Position numbers and translations under genes: made by a program. This document shows, piece after piece, positions 1-9,441 of a stretch of 37,470 bases of DNA. Location of the stretch: assembly GCA_027459745.1 (NCBI GenBank), contig DAIDHL010000005.1:64646-102115 (forward strand), written 5' to 3'. Position 1 is the first letter of the stretch. Every line of letters starts with the position of its first letter. The notes under the pieces are model-generated. The model had not been told where the DNA came from and did not search any database. It saw only the letters and a list, made by a program, of their open reading frames with translations. Source of the stretch: Candidatus Levyibacteriota bacterium. GTDB lineage: Bacteria; Patescibacteriota; Microgenomatia; Levybacterales; UBA12049.

Positions 1-3000
1 TTCCCCCACCGCCACCGCCTGTACTTGAACCATTAGCATTTATTACGCCCCCTGAAGCAACAGTTATTGTTTGACTACTATTAATTACGACTGCACCTCC
101 ACCATTTGAACCATCACCATAATATCCATACATACCACCACCACCACTACCTGAATCATCGTAAGTATATGTATTAGTAGTTGTACAGGCTGGACTTCCA
201 TTTATTTGACCTGCTCCTATGTAACTTCCTCCACAACCTCCATAATATGTGTTTCCTTGGTAAAGAAGTCCTCCTCCTCCTCCTCCTGGCCCATAGCCAG
301 CATATCCATAGGTGGAAGTTTGTCCTCCTTTATAACCTAGCCCAAGCATGTTGATAGTTCCACCAATTGTCACATTTCCTGTTGCGTTCAAAGTAGCAAG
401 TAAAGGACCAGTAAAAGAATAATATGCACTATCAAGTGTTAATGTTGTACCTGAGGGAATATTTATTGAAGTAAAATTGAATAAATTTTTAGTCGATCTT
501 GTAATAGTACAAGTTGAAGTACCACTATTCCAAGAGAGTCCAGTTCCTGTACATCCTCCTGTTGCACTACCTTTAGACAAATCTAATGTACCATCCGCTC
601 CTGTTCCTCCTGAAACTTGAGAACTATACATCACTGTAGCGTTATCTATAAGTGCTATCGGTAGCGCACTAGATGTAGCTGCACCTACAGAAACGTTACC
701 ATTGGTACTATTAATGGGTGCTTTATACACTGTAGCTCTAGCATTTGCTGCTGTTCCATCCGTACTTCCTCCAAGCGTGTAAAGATAACTGTTTGCTCCC
801 ACTTGTCCCGCAGCAAATCCAAAATTCGTGATACCCGTATCTAGCGGATTTTGATTAGTTGATGAAAGAGCAGTCAAATTATCCACAGTTCCAATCGTTT
901 TCATAGATCCTGTACCCTCAAAAAAGTTTGAATTATCTTGAGAAATTGGAAATTGGGTACTGTCAGAGCTTGTATAATTTCCAGCCATATTATCCAACGA
1001 GTCAATCTGGAAGCCGGTATTATATGTCGTCGCACCACTCGTTATTGCCGTATTACCATAATATATAGAGTAGGCATTGGTGCTAATGCCTGCCGCTACT
1101 GTGGCTTGGAGCTGGAAGGTGAAAATAACCGAAGAATTAGTAAATGTAGCGACATTTCTGGCAATTTCTGTTCCATTATAACCAATTCTAAAATCTTGCT
1201 CATCAGGCCTGGACTTTTGATAGATTAAAGAAGCTTGATTACCGCTTAAAATAACAGTTACTTCGTAACCAATTGGTAACGTGGACACATCTGTGTTGGA
1301 AATTTGCAACATGTTCTTATAGGTAAAATCATTGGTGCCCAGAGTCCACAATCCGGGTACAGCTGTGCCGATAGTGGTATTGGCAGCCCCAGTCATATTG
1401 ATACCTCCGCCAAAAGCTGATTGACCAGATGCTACGGACAAAGAATAAGCATTAGCAATTCGCTCATTCGTTCCGGCAGTCGGTGCACCAGCGATGGCAA
1501 AGGTAGCAGCCTGATTGGTATACACAGAATTATTGGAAGCATTCAAAGTAGGTGCGGAAATTGAATTGAAATTCATACTTGTGACAGCTCCTGATGTAGC
1601 TGTACTTGTATCAGTAAACGTTTGGGAAGCCACCGCCAAGGCTGATCCCGTTGATGAAGGAGTACCAGAAGAGTTAGAACGAATATCCAAAGAAGCTTGA
1701 GGCGCCGACGTCCCAATTCCTACTCCGCCGGTGGGTAATAAAGCAATATTGCCGGTCGTACTGCCACCCAGTGTCAAAGTACCATTTTGCTCGGTCTGAA
1801 TAGTACCATCAGCGCCAAGAGACAAACCAGAGCCAGTACTGGTCGCAGACAAAGAAGCGATTGGCGTACCGCCTGCCACATTAACGACCGCAAACTTGGC
1901 TGAGGCAGTAGATACTCCGCCGATTAAGAAATCCTGAGAAGTATTATTCTCTTCAATCACCGGTCCGGCTGATTGGAATGGCTGATAAGTTCCTCCACCC
2001 GGACAACTACCTACTCCTGTTACAATACCACCCGTAGTTACCACACAACCGGATGATCCACTCGTTATACCCTGATTACCACCCACCTCATATACACCGG
2101 AAGTTAAGTTAAGATTGCCATTATTGGTTAAAGTTAATTTAGTAGTACCCGAAGATGACGCTGTAAAGATATCATTGGTATTTGCTCCTGTTTGATTGAT
2201 AATTAAAGCAGCATTGCCGCCAGTAGTTCCTCCTGCCAAGGTCAAAAGAGAATTGGAAGTCGAGGTACCAATCCCAATATTGCCATTATTATTAATGTAT
2301 AAAGCCGGATTGGTATTCAACCCACTTATCCCACTTAATGAAGTATAAAAACCTAGATTACCACCATTTAATAAATCCAAAGAATTTGTATTATTATTAC
2401 CCGTCGGCACTGCTAAGGCTAAGTTACCAGATATAATTTGAGTGGGTGTTCCACTATTCACATTGGTAAAGGCAAAGACTGCTGACGAGGTAGATGTTCC
2501 ACCTATCAACAAGTCTTCTGAAGCATTGTTCGCGACGATAGCTCCATTTTGGGAGCTAAACATGTTAGGCCCCAAAGCACAATTTCCCCATATTGGATTT
2601 GGCGAAGCATAGAGCAAGCACTGATTTGGATTACCAGACGAGGTAAACGAACTAGAACCAACAGTGATTGGCACGAGTGAAATATTTGATACTCTACCTT
2701 GCGCATCGGTCGTAATCACTGCACTCTCTGTAGCGCTGCCATAACTGCCGGCTGTTCCCAGACTCTTTAGAGTAATTACTCCTGTGGATTGAATCGTCGC
2801 ATCACCTGTCATGGTAGCCCAAGAGGGAGCGCCACCTGTCCCCAATAATAACTGCCCGTTGGTACCTACTGCTGTACTTAACAGACTTGAAGATCCACCA
2901 TATATTAGTCCATTAGTAGTGTAACTCGATGCTCCCGTACCTCCATTGCCAAAACCAAGTTGTCCAGTAAAATTGGAACTCGTACCCAGATTAATCTTCC

Positions 3001-6000
3001 CAGAAGACAATATTCCTCCTGCTACTGAGACAAAACCATCCGTCATCAAACCAGAAAAAGTAATCGTCCCTGCGCTAGACAGACCTGTCAAACCTTTCAA
3101 AGCTCCTGTAGCGGCAATATCACCATTATTGGCGATCGTAAACCGAGCTACGCCTGAAGCAGAAGCTGCAAAAACATCATTATTAGACGATCCGGTTTGG
3201 TTAAGAATTAAAGCTGCATTACCACCTTTGACTCCGCCTTCTAAATCCAAAGCTGCAATTGGATTGGTCGTACCGATACCTACATTGCCATTGTCATAAA
3301 TATCTCCTGTACCCAAAGTATATTGTCCGCTAAAGATTGGTACATAATTAGCTACACCATTGCCGCCCAAACTGGTAGCTGTTCCCGTACAATTACCGGA
3401 AGTATCACAAAGCTGTTGATTGCCCCAGTACAATGAACCAGATGGCGCACCACCACCAGCCGTGGTATTTAAAATATCATTGGCTCCTAATGCGGCCCCC
3501 AAACGGACACTGCCTTGTACGTCTAACTTAGCTCCAGGATTGCTAGTACCAATACCTACCAAACCAGAGTTGGCAATGTATAAAGCTGAATTATCACCAG
3601 ACGTTCCCCCTACACTTGTTTCAATATTTAAACTACCCCCATTTAGTAAGGACAAAACATTATTTGCATTACCACCTCTTGAGACAGCCAAAGATAGATT
3701 TCCAGCGATACTGGCCGTCGGATTACCGGAGTTTACATTGAGTAAACCAAACACAGCCGAACTAGTGGATGTTCCCCCGATTAAGAAATCAGTAGTCGTA
3801 TTAACCGGTACTATGGAACCATTTTGGATATTCCAGTAATTCGGTGTCACCACACCAGGACAAGTGCTCCAGGCAGGAGCACCACTAATAACCATCAAAC
3901 ATTGATTAGTGCTACCAATAGCTAAAGTATTTAGACTAGAACCACCACCATATATTAATGATCCGGCAGCCAAAGTATTAAAACCCAAACCCCCATGAGC
4001 AAAACCCAAAAGATTGCTCACGTCACTGCTGCTTGAAAGATCAACTGTACCATTACTCAATGTACCAGTCGTGATATCAGATCTGACAATACCCCCAGTA
4101 GCTAAGGCACCGAAAGAAATCGTACCTCCACTGGCAATACCTGCCAAACCGGAAATTGCCCCGGTAGCAGCAATATTACCATTATTATTAATGACAAATT
4201 TAGTTGCTCCTGATGAGCTGGCGGCAAAAATATCACCTGCACTTGGCTGATTAACAATCAAACTAGAATTTCCACCCACTGAGGTCTCCACATCCAGACC
4301 AGCCTTAGGAGTAGACGTTCCTACTCCAATGCCGTTGTTGTAGTAAAGTATGGATGACCCAATCACTGTTCCGCTGATGAAGTAAGCAATTGCATTATTA
4401 GTTCCACTACCCGTAATGCCACCGCCTCCTCCACCGCCGCTTCCACAATTGCCTGAACTGTCACAAATAGTCAGATTACCCCAATATAATGACCCGGAAG
4501 GAGCACCACCTGAGGCTGTTGTATTCAAAATATCATTGGCTCCCAAAGCCGCTCCCAAACGAACACTGCCTTGTACATCTAACTTAGCCCCCGGATTATT
4601 AGTACCAATACCGATTGAGGTATTTTTTTGGAAAACTGCTGAATTGGAAATTGAATTGGTATCAAAGAATAAAGGCAAGTAACCAGCTGTACCGGTACCC
4701 GCTAAACCTGTGCCCGAACCTAAACAATTACCCGACATATCGCATACCTGACTACCATTCTGATAAATATTGGTACCATTTACAGTAGTTCCTCCAACTG
4801 TCGTACCTGAAATAGTCGTTCCGTTTACCGTGCCCCCATTGAGCACCTTGGCATATACATTGTTATATTCATTGCCCGTCCCCGTACCCAAGTTGTACGT
4901 ATCAGCCAGCGTAGGATTCAAACTGGTAGCCACACCGGCTATATTCATCACATCACGACTGCTGTTTAAGACATTCGTTCCGCCCATTTGCAAATTTCCG
5001 GCTGTAATATTGACGTAACTTGAGGGAGTCAGACCCGTAGACAAATAACTTGAGCTGATAGTATCGATATTAACTAAATTGCCTTTATTATCAATTCGCT
5101 CAGTACCCCCGTATAAAATTGGATTAAGAGAAGTATAAATGCCTCCACCAGTCACTCCTCCTTGGGCGGTAATATTCCCGTTCATTTGCACATTTCCGCT
5201 ACTATCAATAAAATTGCCATATATACCACCTGAGAAAAACTGTACATTACCCGTAGTACCATTGGAACCAAATGTCAGAGAATTACGTGAGGTAGTACCA
5301 ATATTGCCATTGGCATCCAAAACCAATGCATTTTGTCCGGCGGAAATAGTGGCGGTACTCGTTCCGCTTTGAATATTTATAAAGCCAATTCGGGCACTTG
5401 CTGTACTAACTCCACCTAGTAACAAATCATTGTTTACAGTCGCTGGTGATAATGCACCACCATTTAGTTGCCAATAATTAGTCGTCGCACAGTCACCCCA
5501 AGTCGGTGTACTCCCACCGCTGGACATCAGACATTGTGAGTTCAAACCGGCTCCTGTATATGCCAAGGCTGTACCATTGGAATATAACAACCCTCCAGCT
5601 GCTCCCACACTGCCCAAACCAGTACCACCGCGCGCGATTCCCAAGATACCGGTAGTAATAACGGAAGCATTTAGTGAAGGAGTTGTATTTGTCACACCTG
5701 TGATGCGACCTTTTGTATCTGTTGTGAAAACAGGAATTTGACTGGCACTGCCATATGTATTTGAAGATCCTACATTAGCGAGAGTAGCCACTCCATTTTG
5801 ATTGAGAGTGAAGTCACCACTAATACTAGTAAACAACGGCGCACTACCTGTTTGACCGATCAGTATTTGTCCATTTGTTCCTGGACCTGTCTGTCCCAAA
5901 GAACTAGCCCCGTTACCCAACAACAAAGCATTTTGTGTAAAACTTGAATTACCGGTACCACCGTTAGGAACTGGTACGATGCCAATAAGCTGCTGCCCGT

Positions 6001-7627
6001 TTACTACCACTGGAGTATTCGTCACTGAGACGATGCGGCCCGCTGCATCAGTAGTAAACACAGGAATGGCGCTGGCACTACCATATGTATCTGGCGTACC
6101 CACATCTTTCAAAGTCAAAATTCCATTTGGACCACTAGGTATAATAGTCGCATCACCTGATAGTGTATAAAACGCAGGAGCGCTACCTGTACTACCCAGC
6201 AACAATTGTCCACTTGTCCCGGCAGCTGTGGTTAATAGAGCAGAAGAAGAACTACCATACAGAATACCATTCAACGTAAATGAGGTTTGACCGGTTCCCC
6301 CATGACTGACCGGCAACGTATTGATAACTTCTGTGCCGAGATTAACTGCACTACTCGCCAATAACCCTCCTGCCCCTACATGCAAAACTCCTGTTGATAA
6401 GTTGGGCATGGTCACATTGCCGTCCAGATTGACCGTGTTATTAAACGTCCACAAACCAGTAATCGTTTGATTGGTAAAAGTTTGCGGGATATGGCCCCCT
6501 GCATAATCAAGAGAGATATTTACTGTCGAACCGCTTTTACTCGCAATAAAGTCAGGATGAAGAAAATCGACTGTATCAATACTGCTGTATTGAGTGAGAG
6601 GACCATTTTGAACGTTAATTGACCCAGATGATCCTGAGGCCACATTCGAACAGATCCAGACATCATTGATACCATCCCATTGTAAAACTTGAGCATCTGA
6701 GCAACCGTGTAATAAACCTAATTGACCATTAACAAATTCTAACCCAGAATATGACTGAGTAGTGGTGGAGGTTGATTTAGTATTGATTAAATTAACGGCT
6801 AAACTACCTGAGCTAGAGCTCAAGCCATTCCCAGTCAAAGAAGTAAAATTATCTCCATTTAACTCAATTGACCCGAATTGTGCGGTACCCGTCACATCCA
6901 GAGGGAAGGCTGGCGAAGTAGTGCCGATACCCACATTGCCTGAATTGTAATAGATATTCGCACCACTAGTAGTCCATTGTGAGGTAGAGCCTGCCGAAAT
7001 AGTTAGCTTCTTACCAGTTGAATCAGTCACTATTCCGATTCCTGTGCCCGGTACAAAAGTTAAAGTATCAGTTGCTGATCCTGCTGTCAGAGTAGTTTGA
7101 CCACCAACTGCTATATTGGCAAAAGAATTAGAGGAAGAAGAAGCACTGGCAGAGATTTTATTACCACTGATGGTAATATTATCTCCAGCTTGCAAGGTGA
7201 CATCCCCCGTCGCTCCATTCAAAGAAAGCACTCCAGTATTGCTAACAGTAGGTGTTTGGCCGCTTGTTATATCTATACCCGTTCCTGCAGTAACCCCATA
7301 AATCAAATTTGGTGCAACCACTTTCCCATTGCCCGTGACTACGTTCTGACCATTGGTTTGGATACCTCCATTAAATGTTGCCAGGCCTGTAACATTTAAT
7401 GCCCCTTTAACAAAAGCATCTTTATCAAAAGTTACGTTTTCACTAAATTCACTTGGCAAATTGACTTGGAAGAGATTTTCCAGACTCAATGTGGAAATAC
7501 CCAAAACACTTTTACTCTTAGTCGCTGTAAGGGGTTTTGAAAAAGAGAATAATGGCCATGAAGACAGTAAGCCCAAAGTTATTAACAAAAATACCAAGAG
7601 TGCAGATACGAATAATTTCTTTTTCAT
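1..7627 (-). CDS. Giant exported beta-strand-repeat / tail-fibre-like surface protein, C-terminus beyond window
   Basis: Reading the minus strand from the ATG at 7625-7627 gives one frame with no stop to the window edge, at least 2542 codons; the plus-strand ORFs here are shadows. Residues 1-25 (MKKK followed by a hydrophobic stretch) look like a signal peptide. The body is Gly/Ser/Thr/Asn/Ala rich. It contains three phage-tail-fibre-like modules (GGTG...LLYG, then GDxT...TYGSA...TTDxxGR), seven GIGT-type stalk motifs each followed by L-D-V or similar, and four D-[FL]-L-[IL]-G-G-x-S-T motifs. Around 1000-1330 there is a DUF2341-like segment (RPDEQDFRI...IYYGN), and 1-330 is glycine-rich. The known relatives of these motifs are trimeric fibres and CPR surface proteins. 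An attachment role is inference. No catalytic site was recognised; the true length and any C-terminal anchor are unknown. Confidence 0.9.
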   Translation of the reverse strand, partial: MKKKLFVSALLVFLLITLGLLSSWPLFSFSKPLTATKSKSVLGISTLSLENLFQVNLPSEFSENVTFDKDAFVKGALNVTGLATFNGGIQTNGQNVVTGNGKVVAPNLIYGVTAGTGIDITSGQTPTVSNTGVLSLNGATGDVTLQAGDNITISGNKISASASSSSNSFANIAVGGQTTLTAGSATDTLTFVPGTGIGIVTDSTGKKLTISAGSTSQWTTSGANIYYNSGNVGIGTTSPAFPLDVTGTAQFGSIELNGDNFTSLTGNGLSSSSGSLAVNLINTKSTSTTTQSYSGLEFVNGQLGLLHGCSDAQVLQWDGINDVWICSNVASGSSGSINVQNGPLTQYSSIDTVDFLHPDFIASKSGSTVNISLDYAGGHIPQTFTNQTITGLWTFNNTVNLDGNVTMPNLSTGVLHVGAGGLLASSAVNLGTEVINTLPVSHGGTGQTSFTLNGILYGSSSSALLTTAAGTSGQLLLGSTGSAPAFYTLSGDATIIPSGPNGILTLKDVGTPDTYGSASAIPVFTTDAAGRIVSVTNTPVVVNGQQLIGIVPVPNGGTGNSSFTQNALLLGNGASSLGQTGPGTNGQILIGQTGSAPLFTSISGDFTLNQNGVATLANVGSSNTYGSASQIPVFTTDTKGRITGVTNTTPSLNASVITTGILGIARGGTGLGSVGAAGGLLYSNGTALAYTGAGLNSQCLMSSGGSTPTWGDCATTNYWQLNGGALSPATVNNDLLLGGVSTASARIGFINIQSGTSTATISAGQNALVLDANGNIGTTSRNSLTFGSNGTTGNVQFFSGGIYGNFIDSSGNVQMNGNITAQGGVTGGGIYTSLNPILYGGTERIDNKGNLVNIDTISSSYLSTGLTPSSYVNITAGNLQMGGTNVLNSSRDVMNIAGVATSLNPTLADTYNLGTGTGNEYNNVYAKVLNGGTVNGTTISGTTVGGTTVNGTNIYQNGSQVCDMSGNCLGSGTGLAGTGTAGYLPLFFDTNSISNSAVFQKNTSIGIGTNNPGAKLDVQGSVRLGAALGANDILNTTASGGAPSGSLYWGNLTICDSSGNCGSGGGGGGGITGSGTNNAIAYFISGTVIGSSILYYNNGIGVGTSTPKAGLDVETSVGGNSSLIVNQPSAGDIFAASSSGATKFVINNNGNIAATGAISGLAGIASGGTISFGALATGGIVRSDITTGTLSNGTVDLSSSSDVSNLLGFAHGGLGFNTLAAGSLIYGGGSSLNTLAIGSTNQCLMVISGAPAWSTCPGVVTPNYWNIQNGSIVPVNTTTDFLIGGTSTSSAVFGLLNVNSGNPTASIAGNLSLAVSRGGNANNVLSLLNGGSLNIETSVGGTSGDNSALYIANSGLVGIGTSNPGAKLDVQGSVRLGAALGANDILNTTAGGGAPSGSLYWGNQQLCDTSGNCTGTATSLGGNGVANYVPIFSGQYTLGTGDIYDNGNVGIGTTNPIAALDLEGGVKGGNAALILNQTGSSNNDVFAASASGVARFTIANNGDIAATGALKGLTGLSSAGTITFSGLMTDGFVSVAGGILSSGKINLGTSSNFTGQLGFGNGGTGASSYTTNGLIYGGSSSLLSTAVGTNGQLLLGTGGAPSWATMTGDATIQSTGVITLKSLGTAGSYGSATESAVITTDAQGRVSNISLVPITVGSSSFTSSGNPNQCLLYASPNPIWGNCALGPNMFSSQNGAIVANNASEDLLIGGTSTSSAVFAFTNVNSGTPTQIISGNLALAVPTGNNNTNSLDLLNGGNLGFYTSLSGISGLNTNPALYINNNGNIGIGTSTSNSLLTLAGGTTGGNAALIINQTGANTNDIFTASSSGTTKLTLTNNGNLNLTSGVYEVGGNQGITSGSSGCVVTTGGIVTGVGSCPGGGTYQPFQSAGPVIEENNTSQDFLIGGVSTASAKFAVVNVAGGTPIASLSATSTGSGLSLGADGTIQTEQNGTLTLGGSTTGNIALLPTGGVGIGTSAPQASLDIRSNSSGTPSSTGSALAVASQTFTDTSTATSGAVTSMNFNSISAPTLNASNNSVYTNQAATFAIAGAPTAGTNERIANAYSLSVASGQSAFGGGINMTGAANTTIGTAVPGLWTLGTNDFTYKNMLQISNTDVSTLPIGYEVTVILSGNQASLIYQKSRPDEQDFRIGYNGTEIARNVATFTNSSVIFTFQLQATVAAGISTNAYSIYYGNTAITSGATTYNTGFQIDSLDNMAGNYTSSDSTQFPISQDNSNFFEGTGSMKTIGTVDNLTALSSTNQNPLDTGITNFGFAAGQVGANSYLYTLGGSTDGTAANARATVYKAPINSTNGNVSVGAATSSALPIALIDNATVMYSSQVSGGTGADGTLDLSKGSATGGCTGTGLSWNSGTSTCTITRSTKNLFNFTSINIPSGTTLTLDSAYYSFTGPLLATLNATGNVTIGGTINMLGLGYKGGQTSTYGYAGYGPGGGGGGLLYQGNTYYGGCGGSYIGAGQINGSPACTTTNTYTYDDSGSGGGGMYGYYGDGSNGGGAVVINSSQTITVASGGVINANGSSTGGGGGG

Positions 7628-7668
7628 TGTCACAATAACCAAAAGGACCTAAAAAGGCCCTCTATTCA

Positions 7669-7697
7669 GTAAAACAAGTAACTCTAAGTCATGTCAA
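7669..7697 (-). promoter_or_regulatory. Putative promoter of the giant surface protein
   Basis: On the minus strand a perfect TTGACA (7692-7697) is followed after 17-18 bp by TTTTAC/TTTACT, a weak -10. The predicted leader is about 34 nt and contains a short hairpin, GGGCC-loop-GGTCC, followed by a T-run just before the ATG. No Shine-Dalgarno is obvious. Confidence 0.45.
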
Positions 7698-7861
7698 GAA
7701 AAAAACACAAACTGCTTTGAAAAAAACTAGAACGTAGGCTCAACATTTATATGTAAAAATTAGGAGTAAAATGCAGTGCTTAAAATTAGAAACTACAATA
7801 CAAAAAACCAAAATCTAACACATTTTTATAAATTAAATACTAGGAGATTAATATATAAATT

Positions 7862-7884
7862 TTATAATATGCCCCATATTATAA
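7862..7884 (-). terminator. Hairpin over the stop codon of the FMN reductase gene
   Basis: TTATAATATG, a 3-nt CCC loop, then CATATTATAA gives a perfect 10-bp stem that overlaps the TAA of the reductase gene (7879-7881). The stem is AT-rich and the following sequence on the minus strand is A/T-rich rather than a clean U-tract, so termination is plausible but not certain. Confidence 0.4.
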
Positions 7885-8460
7885 ACTGCTATTTAACTTT
7901 TCTCTTAACTCTTTCATGCCTTTAGACCAAAAAACTAACTGCTCAAGCATTTGTCCGGCCTGAATTTCCTGTTGAGTAGAAAATTTATAATTGCCCTTTT
8001 CATTTAAATTATCCCAATAGTTAGGTAATAAAATTTGTTCTCTTAAATCATACATTTTACATTCACCGGCCACTTCTCTTAACTGTTCCACCGCTCTTGC
8101 TCCACCTGCCAATGAACCGTAACTTACAAAACAAACCGGTTTATAATTCCATTCATGCCACAGATAATCAATTGCATTTTTAAGTACGGCCGACATACCA
8201 TGATTATATTCCGGCGTCACAAATATAAAGCCGTCCGCTTCTTCGATTAATTTGGCCCACCGAACTGTATGCTCCTTAGAATACTTTTTTTGGGAAGGAG
8301 GTATTGGTTCATCAAGAAAGGGTAAATTAATTTCCTGTAAATCAACGAGTTCTACATCAATATCCTCCCGTTTTTTTGCTAAATCATAAATCCAATTTGC
8401 CGGTTGAATATTAAATCTTCCCGGACGAGTTGAACCCATCAATATTTTTATATTTAACAT
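7879..8460 (-). CDS. NAD(P)H-dependent FMN reductase family protein
   Basis: The 193-residue flavodoxin-fold protein opens with the strand and FMN-phosphate loop typical of the SsuE/ArsH/azoreductase superfamily (KILMGSTRPGR, first 15 residues). The family's second signature, TPEYNHGMSAVLKNAIDYL, follows at about residues 95-113, and SYGSLAGGARA fits the third flavin loop. Such enzymes reduce FMN or quinones with NAD(P)H in the cytoplasm; the substrate here cannot be told. I chose the ATG at 8458-8460 over the in-frame TTG at 8484 because family members begin right before the first beta strand. The gene stands alone, with palindromes upstream that could be operators. Confidence 0.88.
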   Translation of the reverse strand: MLNIKILMGSTRPGRFNIQPANWIYDLAKKREDIDVELVDLQEINLPFLDEPIPPSQKKYSKEHTVRWAKLIEEADGFIFVTPEYNHGMSAVLKNAIDYLWHEWNYKPVCFVSYGSLAGGARAVEQLREVAGECKMYDLREQILLPNYWDNLNEKGNYKFSTQQEIQAGQMLEQLVFWSKGMKELREKLNSSL

Positions 8461-8515
8461 AAAACTAATGATAATTTTTCCCAACTATAAAATCAAGTAG
8501 GTACCTTTAGGTAAG

Positions 8516-8533
8516 TTACTTTAGTTAAAGTAA
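8516..8533. promoter_or_regulatory. Perfect 18-bp palindrome upstream of the FMN reductase gene
   Basis: TTACTTTA-GT-TAAAGTAA has perfect 8-bp arms. A second near-palindrome, TACCTTTAGGTA, lies about 5 bp away (8500-8511), so related half-sites with CTTTAG are repeated. They lie about 40-75 bp upstream of the reductase start, around the expected -35. A two-site operator for a dimeric winged-helix repressor is an inference; flavin reductases of this type are often under HxlR- or MarR-type control. Confidence 0.4.
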
Positions 8534-9106
8534 TTAATCAAAAAGAATTGTTGTTCTAAAAAACATTTATTTTTGCTCTATCATATAAATTAACTACCCC
8601 CGATAAAAACTATATATTATTTTCATACTGTGACTTAAACTTATAACTCTGTTTATCCCTCTGCCTTGTTGGTCAGCAGATTCTGTTAATTCAGAACTAA
8701 CTTTCCTCCCACATTAAATTACTTATTCAAGAAACCAAAAACTTTCACTACAAAAATCTATTTTTTACATAATATACATCTTATATATATTTACTATGGC
8801 ATAGTATTTTAATACAATTGTCAAGAAAGAGCATATACTTAGTATCTACCTGGAATAATAAAAACCGTATTTGATCGACAATACCTCATATAAAAATATT
8901 TTATAAAGGATGCTAGAATCTATACATTTAAAAATTGTAATTTAGATCACATATCTACTTCTTGCCAATCTTTTTTTTCACTGCTATGCTTAAAGGGGGA
9001 GTAGTCATCCATGAATTTTGCTTCCAACAGTTTTAATCTTCTTTTTCTTACAAATTGTCCTGTGTGCTCAATTTTTTCTCGACTTCCATACTTATAAAGT
9101 TTATAG
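8534..9106. other. Long AT-rich intergenic gap, no convincing gene
   Basis: About 570 bp between divergent genes, very AT-rich. I see no ORF with coding character; the 61-codon minus-strand ORF at 8947-9132 overlaps the DUF378 start and looks like chance. The only structured element is a 15-nt odd palindrome, TACTATG-G-CATAGTA (8792-8806). No tRNA or ncRNA signature was recognised. Confidence 0.5.
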
Positions 9107-9122
9107 AAAGGAGGTGAAATTG

Positions 9123-9320
9123 ATGAAAACATTAAAAGTTGTAGCCTTGGTCTTATTATTGGTTGGCGGCCTCAATTGGGGTCTGGTTGGTTTGTTTCAT
9201 CTTGATTTAGTGGTAACAATTTTCGGCATGGGTACTATGCTAACAAATCTAGTATATGTCTTAGTCGGATTAAGTGCTTTGTATGTCGCCTATTTATGGT
9301 GGCAAAAGAAGTTGAAGTAG
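9123..9320 (+). CDS. DUF378 family small membrane protein
   Basis: A 65-residue protein with two hydrophobic helices. It carries the DUF378 hallmarks: an N-terminal helix ending in VGGLNWGLVGLF, then a second helix (LVYVLVGLSALYVAYLWW). The start at 9123 is fixed by a strong Shine-Dalgarno, AAGGAGGTGA, ending 6 nt upstream; the longer in-frame version from 9018 would bury that site. The family is widespread in bacteria and its function is unknown. It stands alone and is followed by an inverted repeat. Confidence 0.9.
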   Translation: MKTLKVVALVLLLVGGLNWGLVGLFHLDLVVTIFGMGTMLTNLVYVLVGLSALYVAYLWWQKKLK

Positions 9321-9331
9321 TTATCACTTCA

Positions 9332-9365
9332 GTGGCACAAATTGATATAAAGATACTTGTGCCAC
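9332..9365 (+). terminator. 9-bp perfect inverted repeat after the DUF378 gene
   Basis: GTGGCACAA (9332-9340) and TTGTGCCAC (9357-9365) form a perfect 9-bp stem with a 16-nt loop, 11 nt after the DUF378 stop. There is no U-tract behind it, so it may be a weak terminator, an mRNA 3' end stabiliser or a protein site. Confidence 0.35.
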
Positions 9366-9406
9366 ACATAGCGGTAAGTACGATTAAAACAGCAAAGATT
9401 TTGTTG

Positions 9407-9435
9407 TTGACATACTGTCAAAAATCCGCTTAGAT
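9407..9435 (+). promoter_or_regulatory. Promoter giving a predicted leaderless mRNA for the 9442 gene; palindromic -35
   Basis: TTGACA (9407-9412), a 17-bp spacer, and TTAGAT (9430-9435). The -10 ends 6 nt before the ATG at 9442, so transcription should start at or next to the start codon. The -35 is half of a perfect palindrome, TTGACA-tac-TGTCAA (9407-9421). Confidence 0.6.
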
Positions 9436-9441
9436 AGATAC

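Noticed and set aside
938-7652. About a dozen plus-strand ORFs of 60-140 codons, several Pro-rich
   Set aside because: They are antisense shadows of the continuous minus-strand repeat ORF; Pro-rich runs arise from reverse-complemented Gly codons.
8819-8839. TTGACA/TATACT-like hexamers in the 8534-9106 gap
   Set aside because: Spacings are 10-13 bp on either strand, too short for sigma70 promoters.
8947-9132. 61-codon minus-strand ORF opposite the DUF378 start
   Set aside because: No family resemblance, overlaps the Shine-Dalgarno and start of a clear gene, composition looks random.
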